NCBI GenBank assembly: GCA_023664535.1
Contig: JAMPFJ010000001.1
Location: 1-64,000 of the forward strand
Source of the DNA: Bacteroidales bacterium
Lineage (GTDB): Bacteria > Bacillota > Clostridia > Lachnospirales > Lachnospiraceae
Direction: 5' to 3'
DNA: 64,000 nucleotides
The notes below the pieces were generated by a model. It saw only the letters and a program-made list of their open reading frames with translations, ran no database searches and was not told the DNA's origin. A program made the translations under genes and the position numbers. Below are positions 16,721 through 25,937 of the stretch, piece by piece (position 1 is the stretch's first letter; every line of letters begins with the position of its first letter).

Positions 16721-17830
16721 GTGGAGGCAATGGATGAACCGATAGAAAAGCTGATATTACCGGAGGAAAAGAACCGGGCGGCAGGTGAACTGCGGAAGCT
16801 GTGGAGGCAGTGTTTTCAGGATGCACCGGAGTATGAGGAATTTTATTTCCGGCAGGTATACCGGGATAATACGGTTTACCGTATCGGGAAAAAAGGAATG
16901 CTGCATCTGAATCCCTATTTGTGCAGGGTACGGGACTATCGCATGGTGCTTTCTTATATTGTTGGCGTGGCGACTGCCCCGGACTGCCGGAGAAAGGGGA
17001 TAATGCGCCAGCTGCTCTCGGCTGCCCTGAGGGATTTGTATGAAAAGGGACAGCCCTTTACTTATCTGATGCCGGCAGATGTCCGTTACTACGAGCCCTT
17101 TGAGTTTATCTCTATTTCCGAAAAACAGGAGGAAATGGTCTGTTCCCCAAAATGGGCAGGAGGAAAAGTGCATTTTGTTTCCTATGATGAGGGAAATTTT
17201 GCGGAGCAGCTGAAGGCGCTGCTTCAGGAAATCGATGAAATGCTGGGAAAACGGTTTAGTGTTTTTGCGGTGCATGACCGGAAATATTTTGAGCGTCTGT
17301 ACGAGGAGAAGCATTGCCAGGCAGGAAACCTTGTGTTTTGTTTTGACGAGGGGGAAGAGCTGCAGGGTTTTTTTGCCTATGCCATGGACGGAGAAAAAAT
17401 GGTGGTGGAGCAGTATCTGGTTAAAGAGGGACGGGATGAAAAAGAATGCAGGGAGGCTGCCGCAGCATGGACTTGGCAGTACCGTGCAGACATGGACGGA
17501 GCATCCCCGGACAGGGAAAATATTTTACTGGTGCATCAATTCCCGTTTATGGCAAGGGTTGTGGAGGCAGAGAGGTTTTTAACCGTATTTGCCGGATGCT
17601 TTGCCGGGTTTGCCGCAGAAGGAAAACGGATTATGCTGACAGATAATATTCTTTCCGGCAATAATGGGATTTACCGGTTTGAAAAAAAAGGAGAGGAAAT
17701 CAGGGTAATCCGGGAAAAGGGAGATGTAAAGCCGGGGACGGTGAGGCTGACGGCGGGAGAGCTTGCAGCACTTGTTTTCCGGCAAACGAATCATGGGGAA
17801 AACTGCATTTTCTTTTCGGAGATTGTGTAA
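16721..17830 (+). CDS. Eis-like GNAT N-acetyltransferase
   Basis: About 369 residues in the layout of Eis-type enzymes. An N-terminal GNAT domain has the acetyl-CoA loop GVATAPDCRRKGIMRQLLSAAL (residues 85-106) and YLMPADVRYYEPFEF after it. A second, degenerate GNAT-like part follows, and then a C-terminal SCP2-like domain (FAAEGKRIMLTDNI...AGELAALVF). Such enzymes acetylate amino groups of small molecules; the substrate is unknown. The start is either GTG 16721 or ATG 16730; the ribosome site (GAAGGA or GGTGGAGG) does not decide it. Confidence 0.82.
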   Translation: MEAMDEPIEKLILPEEKNRAAGELRKLWRQCFQDAPEYEEFYFRQVYRDNTVYRIGKKGMLHLNPYLCRVRDYRMVLSYIVGVATAPDCRRKGIMRQLLSAALRDLYEKGQPFTYLMPADVRYYEPFEFISISEKQEEMVCSPKWAGGKVHFVSYDEGNFAEQLKALLQEIDEMLGKRFSVFAVHDRKYFERLYEEKHCQAGNLVFCFDEGEELQGFFAYAMDGEKMVVEQYLVKEGRDEKECREAAAAWTWQYRADMDGASPDRENILLVHQFPFMARVVEAERFLTVFAGCFAGFAAEGKRIMLTDNILSGNNGIYRFEKKGEEIRVIREKGDVKPGTVRLTAGELAALVFRQTNHGENCIFFSEIV

Positions 17831-17856
17831 TGCCTGCGGGGAAGCTAAGATATGCA

Positions 17857-17885
17857 TTGACAAAACCAAAGGTTAAAAATATACT
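17857..17885 (+). promoter_or_regulatory. Promoter of the cysS operon
   Basis: TTGACA (17857-17862), 17-nt spacer, TATACT (17880-17885), 78 nt before cysS. I see no T-box leader in the short gap. Confidence 0.8.
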
Positions 17886-17963
17886 AAATAAAGGTATTTC
17901 CTGTCCGGAAAGGACAAAATGTGCAAAGCGAACAGATTGGGAAACCGGGAAGGATAGAAGGTA

Positions 17964-19370
17964 ATGAAGATTTTTAATACGATGACACGGAAAAAGGAAG
18001 AATTTGTTCCGATTAACGGAAATAAAGTGGGGATTTATGTGTGCGGTCCCACCGTATATGATTATATTCATATCGGCAATGCGCGTCCGATGATTGTATT
18101 TGATACGTTGAGAAGATATTTGCAGTATAAAGGCTATGCGGTAAATTATGTGTCCAACTTTACCGACGTAGATGACAAGATTATCAAGCGCGCCATGGAA
18201 GAGGGCGTTACCTCTGCGGAAATTTCCGAGCGTTACATTGAAGAGGTAAAAAAGGACATGCAGGCGTTAAACGTTATGGAGGCAACTACGCATCCAAAAG
18301 CGACGGAAGAGATTCCGGATATGATTGAGATGATAAAAACGCTGATAGATAAGGGTCATGCCTATGAAGTGAACGGAACGGTATATTTCCGGACGAGAAG
18401 CTTTCCCGGTTACGGCAAGCTGTCCAAGAAGAATATTGACGATTTGGAGGCAGGACACAGGGACATTCAGGTAGCGGGAGAGGACGAGAAAGAGGATTTT
18501 CTGGATTTTGTTCTCTGGAAACCCAAAAAAGAGGGTGAGCCCTCGTGGCAGTCGCCCTGGGGCGAAGGCAGACCGGGCTGGCATTTGGAGTGTTCGGTTA
18601 TGTCGAAGAAATATATCGGGGATATCATTGACATCCACGCAGGAGGGGAGGATTTGATTTTTCCCCATCATGAAAATGAGATTGCCCAGAGCGAAGCGGC
18701 AAATGACGTGGAATTTGCAAGATACTGGATGCATAATGCATTTTTAAAGATTGACGGGGAAAAGATGTCCAAATCGCTTGGGAATTTCTTTACGATTCGG
18801 GATATAGGGAAAAAATATCCGTTACAGGTAATCCGGTTCTTTATGTTAAGCGCCCACTACAGAAGTCCGCTGAATTTTTCGGATACCTTAGTCGAGGCAT
18901 CCAAAACGTCACTGGCACGTATTCTGACGGCAATGGACAGATTGGAGGATGCGTTAACGGCTGCCGAAGAGAGGGAGATGACGGAAGAGGAGCAGGAAAT
19001 GATTTCCCGGATTGGGGAATATGTAAAAAAATATGAAGAGGCAATGGAGGATGATTTGAATACCGCAGACGCCATTTCAGTCATTTTTGAGATGGTGAAG
19101 TTCGCAAACAGCAGTATTTCAAAGGAAAATGCAAGGGCTGTTGTACAGGAAGCATACGAAACGATTGGGAAGGTTTGTGATATTTTAGGGATAATCACCA
19201 AGACAGAGGAAGAGATATTGGACAGCGATATTGAAGCGTTAATTGCGGAGCGTCAGGCGGCGAGAAAGGCAAAGGATTTTGCCCGGGCAGATGAAATCCG
19301 TGACACACTGGCAAAGCAGGGGATTATTCTGGAGGACACGCGCGAGGGGGTAAAATGGAAGAGAGCATAG
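17964..19370 (+). CDS. cysS: Cysteine--tRNA ligase
   Basis: Class I aminoacyl-tRNA synthetase of 468 residues that charges tRNA-Cys. Zinc and ATP-site motifs are YVCGPTVYDYIHIGNARP (HIGH variant HIGN), the zinc-ligand segment GRPGWHLECSVMS, HAGGEDLIFPHHENEIAQSEA and the KMSKS loop KMSKSLGNFFT. The C-terminal helical domain is complete and ends with LEDTREGVKWKR. The ATG at 17964 follows GAAGG. It overlaps mrnC by 16 nt, the usual Firmicutes order cysS-mrnC-rlmB. Confidence 0.97.
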   Translation: MKIFNTMTRKKEEFVPINGNKVGIYVCGPTVYDYIHIGNARPMIVFDTLRRYLQYKGYAVNYVSNFTDVDDKIIKRAMEEGVTSAEISERYIEEVKKDMQALNVMEATTHPKATEEIPDMIEMIKTLIDKGHAYEVNGTVYFRTRSFPGYGKLSKKNIDDLEAGHRDIQVAGEDEKEDFLDFVLWKPKKEGEPSWQSPWGEGRPGWHLECSVMSKKYIGDIIDIHAGGEDLIFPHHENEIAQSEAANDVEFARYWMHNAFLKIDGEKMSKSLGNFFTIRDIGKKYPLQVIRFFMLSAHYRSPLNFSDTLVEASKTSLARILTAMDRLEDALTAAEEREMTEEEQEMISRIGEYVKKYEEAMEDDLNTADAISVIFEMVKFANSSISKENARAVVQEAYETIGKVCDILGIITKTEEEILDSDIEALIAERQAARKAKDFARADEIRDTLAKQGIILEDTREGVKWKRA

Positions 19371-19807
19371 ATAACTTTCAGTATTTTAAAGAAAGCTTTC
19401 GGATGGAGCACGGGAATCCGGAAGGCTATTCGCCCCTGGCGCTGGCGTATATCGGAGACAGTATTTTTGACGTTATGGTAAGGACGCTGGAGGTCAGCAG
19501 GGGAAATAAACAGGTGAATAAATATCATCGAGATGTGAGCCGGGTTGTCTGCGCACCCGCCCAGGCGAAAATGGTTCTGGCGATTTTTGACCGGCTGACC
19601 GAGGAGGAGCAGGCGGTTTATAAGCGGGGAAGAAACGCCAATTCCTACACAAAAGCTAAAAATGCGTCCAGGGCGGATTACCGCAATGCCACAGGGTTTG
19701 AAGCGTTACTGGGTTATCTGTATCTGAAGGAGGAATTTAAACGGCTGACGGATGTGGTGAATATGAGCCTTGCGGCATTGGAGGGCGAAGTAAAGGAAAT
19801 CGGTTAG
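19355..19807 (+). CDS. mrnC: Mini-ribonuclease 3
   Basis: A 150-residue RNase III catalytic domain without a dsRNA-binding domain; it matures 23S rRNA ends in Firmicutes. The catalytic signature is LALAYIGDSIFDVMVR (residues 28-43), followed by VNKYHRDVSRVVCAPAQA, the RGRNANSYTKAKNAS segment and the second acidic cluster ATGFEALLGYLYL. It starts inside the end of cysS and is followed by rlmB after 14 nt, so it is part of one operon. Confidence 0.95.
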   Translation: MEESIDNFQYFKESFRMEHGNPEGYSPLALAYIGDSIFDVMVRTLEVSRGNKQVNKYHRDVSRVVCAPAQAKMVLAIFDRLTEEEQAVYKRGRNANSYTKAKNASRADYRNATGFEALLGYLYLKEEFKRLTDVVNMSLAALEGEVKEIG

Positions 19808-19821
19808 AAAAAGGAGTTAAT

Positions 19822-20568
19822 ATGCGGTACGAGGAATATACAATAGAGGGAAGAAATGCGGTTACAGAGGCATTCCGCGCAGGAAAAACCATTGATAAAT
19901 TATATGTGCTGGACGGCTGCCATGACGGAGCGGTGAATACGATAAAGGCTCTGGCAAGAAAACAGGATACTATAGTCAACTATGTGACAAAGGAAAGGCT
20001 TGAACAGATGTCTGTCACCGGTAAACATCAGGGAGTGATTGCTCAGGCGGCGGCATATGAATATGCGGAGGTTGAGGATATTTTGCAGGCGGCAGAGGCT
20101 AAGGGGGAGGATGCGTTTATTTTTCTTCTGGATGAGATAGAGGACCCTCATAATCTTGGCGCGATTATCCGTACAGCTAATCTTTGCGGTGCCCATGGCG
20201 TGATTATCCCCAAACGCCGTGCGGCAGGGCTTACCGCCACGGTGGTAAAGGCTTCCGCAGGTGCCATTAATTACACTCCGGTGGCAAAGGTTACCAATAT
20301 AGCAAAGACGATTGAGGAGTTAAAGGAAAAAGGGATATGGTTTGTCTGTGCAGATATGGAGGGAGAAGTAATGTACCGCCATAATCTGACCGGACCTGTC
20401 GGACTGGTTATCGGAAATGAAGGAAGCGGGGTAAGCCGTCTGGTGAAGGAGAAGTGTGATTATGCAGCGTCCATTCCGATGAAAGGGGATATTGATTCGT
20501 TAAACGCTTCGGTGGCAGCGGGAGTGCTGGCTTATGAGATTGTGAGACAGCGGCTGCAGGGAAAGTAA
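19822..20568 (+). CDS. rlmB: 23S rRNA (guanosine-2'-O-)-methyltransferase, TrmH/RlmB type
   Basis: SPOUT-fold methyltransferase of 248 residues, likely modifying G2251 of 23S rRNA. The N-terminal substrate-binding domain begins IEGRNAVTEAF. The SPOUT knot motifs are LDEIEDPHNLGAIIRTANLCGAHG, LVIGNEGSGVSRLV and IPMKGDIDSLNASVAAGVLAYE. It has the expected length. It is the last gene of the cysS-mrnC-rlmB operon. The exact target nucleotide is inferred from the family. Confidence 0.92.
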   Translation: MRYEEYTIEGRNAVTEAFRAGKTIDKLYVLDGCHDGAVNTIKALARKQDTIVNYVTKERLEQMSVTGKHQGVIAQAAAYEYAEVEDILQAAEAKGEDAFIFLLDEIEDPHNLGAIIRTANLCGAHGVIIPKRRAAGLTATVVKASAGAINYTPVAKVTNIAKTIEELKEKGIWFVCADMEGEVMYRHNLTGPVGLVIGNEGSGVSRLVKEKCDYAASIPMKGDIDSLNASVAAGVLAYEIVRQRLQGK

Positions 20569-20615
20569 CAAAAAAGTGCAGTGCTAAAGAGCAGCAAAAA
20601 AATAAAAAAAAACTC

Positions 20616-20644
20616 TTTACAAGCATACCAATTTTTGATATTAT
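20616..20644 (+). promoter_or_regulatory. Promoter of the tRNA-Thr gene
   Basis: TTTACA (20616-20621), 17-nt spacer, TATTAT (20639-20644); the tRNA starts 20 nt later. Confidence 0.7.
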
Positions 20645-20663
20645 AGACAAGTCGCAAAGACAA

Positions 20664-20736
20664 GCTGGCGTGGCACAGTCGGTAGCGCACCTCATTGGTA
20701 GTGAGGAGGTCACGGGTTCGATTCCCGTCGCTAGCT
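20664..20736 (+). tRNA. tRNA-Thr, anticodon GGT
   Basis: A 73-nt cloverleaf. The acceptor stem is GCTGGCG/CGCTAGC (one G-T pair). The D arm contains AGTCGGTA. The anticodon stem CCTCA/TGAGG has loop TTGGTAG with GGT at 20697-20699. The T arm is ACGGG-TTCGATT-CCCGT, and the discriminator is T. CCA is not encoded. One A-C mismatch is seen in the D stem. It reads ACC and ACT codons. Confidence 0.95.
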
Positions 20737-20765
20737 TTAAACAATAAAAGCATACAAATAGAAAC

Positions 20766-20799
20766 GGGCGGAAAAATCAAGGTTTTCCCGCCCATTTTT
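20766..20799 (+). terminator. Terminator after tRNA-Thr
   Basis: GGGCGG (20766-20771) pairs with CCGCCC (20788-20793), with extra AAAA/TTTT pairing inside, then ATTTTTG. Confidence 0.85.
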
Positions 20800-20821
20800 G
20801 TCGTTAACCTCCCGTTGGGAC

Positions 20822-20850
20822 TTGAAAAATAGCAGGCATAATGTTAGAAT
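20822..20850 (+). promoter_or_regulatory. Promoter of the YebC-family gene
   Basis: TTGAAA (20822-20827), 17 nt, TAGAAT (20845-20850), 48 nt before the ATG. Confidence 0.65.
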
Positions 20851-20897
20851 ATAGAACGCATGTGAAGATGTAAAATAAAAGATAGGAGTCGGAAAAG

Positions 20898-21626
20898 ATG
20901 TCAGGACATTCAAAATTTGCAAATATAAAACATAAAAAAGAGAAGAACGATGCGGCAAAGGGAAAGATTTTTACCATTATTGGGAGAGAAATTGCCGTTG
21001 CCGTGAAGGAAGGCGGCGCAGACCCCAATAATAATTCCAAGCTTCGGGATGTGATTGCCAAGGCAAAGGCAAATAACATGCCTAATGATACTATTGAGCG
21101 GGGAATCAAGAAAGCGGCGGGGGATGCCAACGCAGTAAATTATGTGTCAATTACCTATGAGGGGTACGGACCAAACGGTACGGCAATTATTGTGGATGCG
21201 CTGACGGATAACAAGAACAGAACAGCGTCAAATGTAAGGAATGCTTTTACCAAGGGAGGCGGAAATGTAGGAACTCCCGGATGTGTATCCTTTATGTTTG
21301 ATAAAAAGGGACAGATTATCATTGATAAAGAGGAATGCAGTCTGGAAGCAGACGATTTGATGATGATGGCACTGGATGCAGGAGCGGAGGATTTTGCAGA
21401 GGAAGAGGACAGCTTTGAAATCCTGACTGCTCCGGATGATTTTTCTGTCGTGCGGGAAGCGCTGGAGGCAGAGAAGATACCGATGGCATCGGCAGAGGTC
21501 ACCATGGTTCCGCAGACCTGGGTTGAGCTGACCGGGGAAGAGGATATTAAGAAAATCAACAAAATATTGGATTTATTGGATGAGGATGATGATGTCCAGG
21601 CGGTATATCACAACTGGGATGAATAA
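20898..21626 (+). CDS. YebC/PmpR family protein (translation factor or DNA-binding regulator)
   Basis: A 242-residue cytosolic protein of the TACO1/YebC family. The start [21 protein letters not shown] is the family hallmark, followed by [39 protein letters not shown] and [28 protein letters not shown]. The later [17 protein letters not shown] strand and acidic C-terminus are standard. The family includes members described as transcription regulators and others that help ribosomes through difficult sequences. Which applies here is open. GGAG lies before the ATG. Confidence 0.94.
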   Translation: MSGHSKFANIKHKKEKNDAAKGKIFTIIGREIAVAVKEGGADPNNNSKLRDVIAKAKANNMPNDTIERGIKKAAGDANAVNYVSITYEGYGPNGTAIIVDALTDNKNRTASNVRNAFTKGGGNVGTPGCVSFMFDKKGQIIIDKEECSLEADDLMMMALDAGAEDFAEEEDSFEILTAPDDFSVVREALEAEKIPMASAEVTMVPQTWVELTGEEDIKKINKILDLLDEDDDVQAVYHNWDE

Positions 21627-21689
21627 ATGAAAATTGACATATAGGCTGGATTTTAATCGAAATTTAACGGCTAAAACGAGGATTGGAAA

Positions 21690-21718
21690 AGCTCTGTCAT
21701 AATGGCAGGGCTTTTTTT
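21690..21718 (+). terminator. Terminator after the YebC-family gene
   Basis: AGCTCTGTCAT pairs with ATGGCAGGGCT (two G-T pairs), then TTTTTT. Confidence 0.85.
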
Positions 21719-21719
21719 G

Positions 21720-21745
21720 TCGAATAGGAAATTCCTCCTATTCGA
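21720..21745. repeat. 9-bp inverted repeat next to the terminator
   Basis: TCGAATAGG (21720-21728) and CCTATTCGA (21737-21745), 8-nt loop, then TAAAAA. It may be a second terminator-like hairpin or one edge of the accessory segment that follows. Confidence 0.6.
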
Positions 21746-22015
21746 TAAAAACGCTCCGCGAGGATGTGCACGCAAATGCGGCAAAAGCATTGCCAATTCG
21801 GGTATGCAACGGAAAGTGGCATAAAAAAAGTCAAATGTATACAACTGTTGGTGGCGCAATTTGGGCTTTTTCGTTATGGTTGTCACATAGTCAGCAAACC
21901 CGTGGCACAGCCAATGGGACTGACCCTCGCGGCATTCGTTAAATGGATATGCTTGCATGTCCGTCTGGTTCACTGCCTGCGGGAATAAAATAAAAAGAGA
22001 GGTAGTTACATTATT
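21746..22015. other. Unexplained 270-bp spacer before the ABC transporter island
   Basis: No convincing gene. Two overlapping open frames cross it: 74 codons on + (21764-21988) and 125 codons on - (21671-22048). Neither has a good ribosome site or a recognisable domain. The base mix is more GC-rich than the island that follows, with clusters such as GGCACAGCCAATGGGAC. It may be a decayed gene end or a conserved element carried with the island. No clear promoter was found, although the ABC genes must be transcribed from here. Confidence 0.4.
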
Positions 22016-22777
22016 ATGAGCAGGCAAGTAGTCATATCGGCAAAGCATTTGAAAAAAGCGTTTGGCAAAGGCGATAGTATTCAGGTTATTTATTCGGACT
22101 TGGATATTGATATTTACAAGGGGGATTTTACGGTTATCATGGGTTCATCGGGAGCTGGCAAATCTACTTTGATGTATTCCCTTTCCGGAATGGATAAACC
22201 GGATGGCGGGGAGATTGCCTTTGACGGAACAGATATCACGAAGTTAAGCAGTGACAAGCTGGCTGTGTTTCGGCGGAAGCAGTGTGGATTTGTATTCCAG
22301 CAGATTTATCTGATTGATAAGATGAACCTTATGGATAATGTCGTTACGGCAGGGGTGCTGACAAGCAAAGACAGGGAGGATATCAAAAATCGGGCAAAGG
22401 AGCTGTTTTCGCTGGTAAATATTCCTGAAACAACGTGGAAAAAGACATCTTCCCAGATTTCAGGAGGCGAAGCGCAAAGGGCAGGTATTGTCAGGGCGGT
22501 AATCAACAGTCCGAACGTACTTTTTGCGGACGAGCCGACCGGTGCGTTAAATTCGGCAAATTCGGCAGCGGTCCTGGATGTTTTTACTTCGCTTCATAAT
22601 AAAGGGCAGAGCATCGTCATGGTTACGCACGACAAAAAATCAGCGCTGCGGGGGAATCGTATCATTTATATTAAAGACGGAAAAATTTTTGGCGAGTGTG
22701 ATTTGGGGAAATTTGAGCAGGATAATCTTGAAAGAACCGAAAAACTTGAGCAATTCATTAAAGAAATGGGGTGGTAA
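22016..22777 (+). CDS. ABC transporter ATP-binding protein (MacB/BceA type)
   Basis: A 253-residue ATPase that powers the FtsX-type permease encoded next. Walker A is MGSSGAGKSTLM (around residue 45), the Q-loop is FVFQQIYLID, the signature is SQISGGEAQRAGI (ISGGE in place of LSGGQ), Walker B is VLFADEPTGALNS, and the switch His is in MVTHDKK. A 22-nt gap-free arrangement with the permease (overlap of 7 nt) and a downstream XRE regulator suggest a peptide- or lipid-extruding or antimicrobial-response unit. No histidine kinase or response regulator accompanies it. AGAGAGG lies upstream of the ATG. Confidence 0.95.
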   Translation: MSRQVVISAKHLKKAFGKGDSIQVIYSDLDIDIYKGDFTVIMGSSGAGKSTLMYSLSGMDKPDGGEIAFDGTDITKLSSDKLAVFRRKQCGFVFQQIYLIDKMNLMDNVVTAGVLTSKDREDIKNRAKELFSLVNIPETTWKKTSSQISGGEAQRAGIVRAVINSPNVLFADEPTGALNSANSAAVLDVFTSLHNKGQSIVMVTHDKKSALRGNRIIYIKDGKIFGECDLGKFEQDNLERTEKLEQFIKEMGW

Positions 22778-25014
22778 TTTTGAAGAAAATATCCACGCTT
22801 ATCCTGCATAATCTGAAAAAAGCAAAGGGACAGTACATATCCTTTGGGGTGTTTATCTGTTTGACTGCATTTATTATCAATATTGCCCTTGTGCTTGCTT
22901 TCCAGACCTTTAACGCCTATGACAGCCTGTTTGATAAGCTGGACACGGCGGACATCAATTTTATCATTCCACAGCTTCAGGATAATGAGGAGCTGCTTAC
23001 AGAGGTGGAGGAAATTGACGGGGTATCACTTGTTGAAAAGCATGAAGGGGTATTTCTTCCGGTGACAGTCCGCGAGTTTGCAGGGTCAGATTTTGACATG
23101 AATACGGTGTTCTACAATCTTGATGAGGATAGAACACTGAACCTGCTTGAGGTTACGGAATATTCCGAAAAGGGCGGCAGTTCTGTTTATATTCCCATGT
23201 ATATGAAGGAATTAGGCGGGTTTACGGAAGGGGGCAGCATTACTTATTCCATAGATGGCAAGGAGCATACCTATGATATTGGCGGAAGCTTATTGGAAAT
23301 GCAGTATGGAAATTACGGTACCGGGCTGATTGGCGGATATTTTCCGGAGGATGTCTATGAGGATTTTGCAGATGAATATAGTAATCATAGCATTGCAGAA
23401 TATTCATTAAAAACTACCGATACCGCTGATTTGGGCGAGATGAAAAATACAATATCGGAAATGCTAAAGGATAAAGGCATTGCATTATTGAATATCAATG
23501 ACAGGACCACCTCAAAACAGACCAGAACAATGGTTTGTACCCTGCTTATCGTTATATTTTTGGCGCTTGCCGCAATTATACTTGTAGTGAGTATCTTTCT
23601 CAGTAACTTTCGGATACGGAGTGCAATCGAGGACGAGCTGGCGCAGATGGGGGTATTAAAAGCGATTGGTTATACAAGCCATATGATTATCGCTTCAGCG
23701 ATAATGCCCTACACACTTGTCGGCATTATTTCCTCAGTACTTGGAATAGTCCTGTCTTATGCAGTTCTGCCTGTTGTAGCAGATATTTTAGCAATCCAAT
23801 CAGGATTTTCCTACACTCCGGAGTTTGATATAATGACTTTACTTATTGTAATGCTGATGCTGACGTCTGCAATATTGATTTTTTCCTATATTTCAGCAAG
23901 GAAAATACATCGATTGGAGCCGATAAATGCGATAAGAGGTATCACCGGAGAGGAATCGGCAGGACAAAATGTATTATTATTTATTGTCGCATTTGGTATA
24001 ATGGTGTTGTTGTCTTTCGCAGGAACGCTCCTGTATAATGTAAATGTCAAGCCGGATAATTTTATGAATACGCTTTCAGAGGAATCGCCATCCGTTATTT
24101 TTACGGCGGAGGATGGAAAAATGGCGGAGCTTAAGGAAACTCTTCAAGAAGACAGCAGGGTAAAGCTTTTTCTGGAATATGCTTCTATATCTGTAAGTTA
24201 TGCAGATGGAAGCCTGACTGCTTTTGTGTGTGAAGATTTTTCAAAAGTAACAAATGACATCTGCTATGAAAGCAGTAACCCGGTGAAGGATAATGAAATT
24301 GCAGTAGGAAATGCGATTTCGGAGGATTACCCTATCGGTAGTGAAATAGAGATAACCGCCGGCTCTGAATCCGCAGTTTACAAAGTGACCGGATATATTC
24401 AGAGTGTAAATAATGCCGGTTCGGTATGTGAACTGACAAGTAAGGGATACGAAAAAATCGGTGAAAAAACAAATTCAGCCAATGTTTACTTATATGATAA
24501 AAATGCCGGTGCATTTATCGATGAGTATGAGGAAAACTACGGTGAAGTCATTAAATCATCAGTAAATTATGAACAGATGAGCGAAAATGGAAGAATGATG
24601 TATACCAGTATTGTTTCTGTAATTGTGATTATCCTGTTTGTGATTTCGGTTCTGATGGTGTTGCTGGTCATGTATGTCATCATCAATTCAATGATAAGCA
24701 GACGCAGACAGGAATTTGGCATATATAAAGCAATCGGGTATATAAACAGGCAGCTTACGATTAAGACAGCACTTAGTTTTATCCCTGTTGTGGCTGTGGC
24801 GTCAATCATTTCGGCAATAGCCGGATTGTGGTATCTTCCTGCAATCAATAATACCATTTTCTCTCTGATTGGAGCTGTAAAGAATCATTTTGAAGTATCG
24901 GTCTGGATATTGCTTGCTTTTGCCGTTGCGTTTACTGCCGTGGCATTTGTAATCAGTGTACTTCTTTCAGCACCGATTAAAAAAATTACCGCATATTCAC
25001 TGTTAAAGGAGTAA
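22771..25014 (+). CDS. FtsX-like ABC transporter permease
   Basis: About 747 residues with two FtsX/MacB domains. The first membrane helix (about 25-45) is followed by some 200 extracellular residues, then three helices near 255-390 (RSAIEDELAQMGVLKAIGYT, the coupling segment). A second extracellular domain of about 170 residues follows, then the last helices from about 610, with the repeat SRRRQEFGIYKAIGY. The start is GTG 22771 or, with better spacing from GGGGTGG, TTG 22780. It ends shortly before the XRE gene. The substrate is unknown; the architecture suits antimicrobial-peptide detoxification or lipoprotein/peptide export. Confidence 0.9.
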   Translation: MVILKKISTLILHNLKKAKGQYISFGVFICLTAFIINIALVLAFQTFNAYDSLFDKLDTADINFIIPQLQDNEELLTEVEEIDGVSLVEKHEGVFLPVTVREFAGSDFDMNTVFYNLDEDRTLNLLEVTEYSEKGGSSVYIPMYMKELGGFTEGGSITYSIDGKEHTYDIGGSLLEMQYGNYGTGLIGGYFPEDVYEDFADEYSNHSIAEYSLKTTDTADLGEMKNTISEMLKDKGIALLNINDRTTSKQTRTMVCTLLIVIFLALAAIILVVSIFLSNFRIRSAIEDELAQMGVLKAIGYTSHMIIASAIMPYTLVGIISSVLGIVLSYAVLPVVADILAIQSGFSYTPEFDIMTLLIVMLMLTSAILIFSYISARKIHRLEPINAIRGITGEESAGQNVLLFIVAFGIMVLLSFAGTLLYNVNVKPDNFMNTLSEESPSVIFTAEDGKMAELKETLQEDSRVKLFLEYASISVSYADGSLTAFVCEDFSKVTNDICYESSNPVKDNEIAVGNAISEDYPIGSEIEITAGSESAVYKVTGYIQSVNNAGSVCELTSKGYEKIGEKTNSANVYLYDKNAGAFIDEYEENYGEVIKSSVNYEQMSENGRMMYTSIVSVIVIILFVISVLMVLLVMYVIINSMISRRRQEFGIYKAIGYINRQLTIKTALSFIPVVAVASIISAIAGLWYLPAINNTIFSLIGAVKNHFEVSVWILLAFAVAFTAVAFVISVLLSAPIKKITAYSLLKE

Positions 25015-25036
25015 TGGAACTCCGGAAAGGATTAGT

Positions 25037-25915
25037 ATGAATTTTTCTGAAAAATTAAAAGAAATAAGAAAAAAAGAGGGTATTTCACAGGAGCAGCTTG
25101 CCGAAAGAATCGGTGTTTCCAGGCAGGCTATCACGAAGTGGGAAACCGGAAAAGGTTTACCGGATGTTGAAAATATAGTAATCATAGCAGAGATTTTTAA
25201 GACTACGATAGATGAACTGCTTATGGATTCCGTTGCAAAGGCAGCTCCGGAAACAATGGTGTATACCAGTGAAACAATTTATGACATCGACTGTGAGAAA
25301 CATTTTGATGTCAATATTGGCAGCGCAGCTACAATTATGCTGTCATCGGGGGAGGATGAGAAGCTGCATGTCAAGTTGTCCTCTGACACCCTTGTGAATT
25401 TAGAATCCATATTTAAGATAAAGCTGGATGAGAAGAAAAACAAGCTGGATGTGCTTTGCCTTAATAAGAATAAGTTAAGCCGCTATGAAGCAGAGGATTC
25501 GCTGACCGTTGAGATTACTCTTCCGAATAAGTATTCGGATATCTGTGAGATTGCCGCCAGCGTTAAGCTTCTGGCAATAAAGAATCTTCACCTGAACCGC
25601 TTGGAATACGACGGTGATGCAGAGCATGTCCTGATTGCAGACAGCAGTGGAAGTCTGGAATTAACGGCAAAGACAGATTATGAAATTACCGTTGATAAAA
25701 TTACGGGAAAATTGGATATTAACCAATGGAAGGCAAAAGCGATTGTTCATATACCGGAAGAAAATATGGTCAATGTGGTAAATAAAGGCAGAAAATGTAA
25801 TGTCTACTATGTAAAAGAGGGAAAGGCGGCAGAGTATGAAAATGCTGTCGATAGTGAGAATGAAATCAGTATTTCGGGAATATTTTCGGAGCTGGTTGTG
25901 GATTTGACAAAATAA
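25037..25915 (+). CDS. XRE-family regulator with C-terminal DUF4097-like beta domain
   Basis: A 292-residue protein. Residues 4-62 are a Cro/CI-type helix-turn-helix (LKEIRKKEGISQEQLAERIGV, SRQAITKWETGKGLP). The rest is a run of short beta strands with alternating polar and hydrophobic residues, resembling the right-handed beta-solenoid of DUF4097-type domains that usually sense or bind at the envelope. No membrane helix is seen, so it should be cytosolic. It lies 22 nt after the permease gene and is probably co-expressed; control of the ABC genes is likely but inferred. AAAGGA precedes the ATG. Confidence 0.85.
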   Translation: MNFSEKLKEIRKKEGISQEQLAERIGVSRQAITKWETGKGLPDVENIVIIAEIFKTTIDELLMDSVAKAAPETMVYTSETIYDIDCEKHFDVNIGSAATIMLSSGEDEKLHVKLSSDTLVNLESIFKIKLDEKKNKLDVLCLNKNKLSRYEAEDSLTVEITLPNKYSDICEIAASVKLLAIKNLHLNRLEYDGDAEHVLIADSSGSLELTAKTDYEITVDKITGKLDINQWKAKAIVHIPEENMVNVVNKGRKCNVYYVKEGKAAEYENAVDSENEISISGIFSELVVDLTK

Positions 25916-25937
25916 AAGGAAGCAGTAATAAGAGTAA

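Noticed and set aside
17830-17963. Possible T-box leader before cysS
   Set aside because: The distance from promoter to start is too short, and no T-box sequence or anti-terminator was seen.
21671-22048. 125-codon minus-strand frame before the ABC genes
   Set aside because: No ribosome site, it overlaps a terminator and another open frame, and no domain was recognised. It is kept only as an unexplained region.
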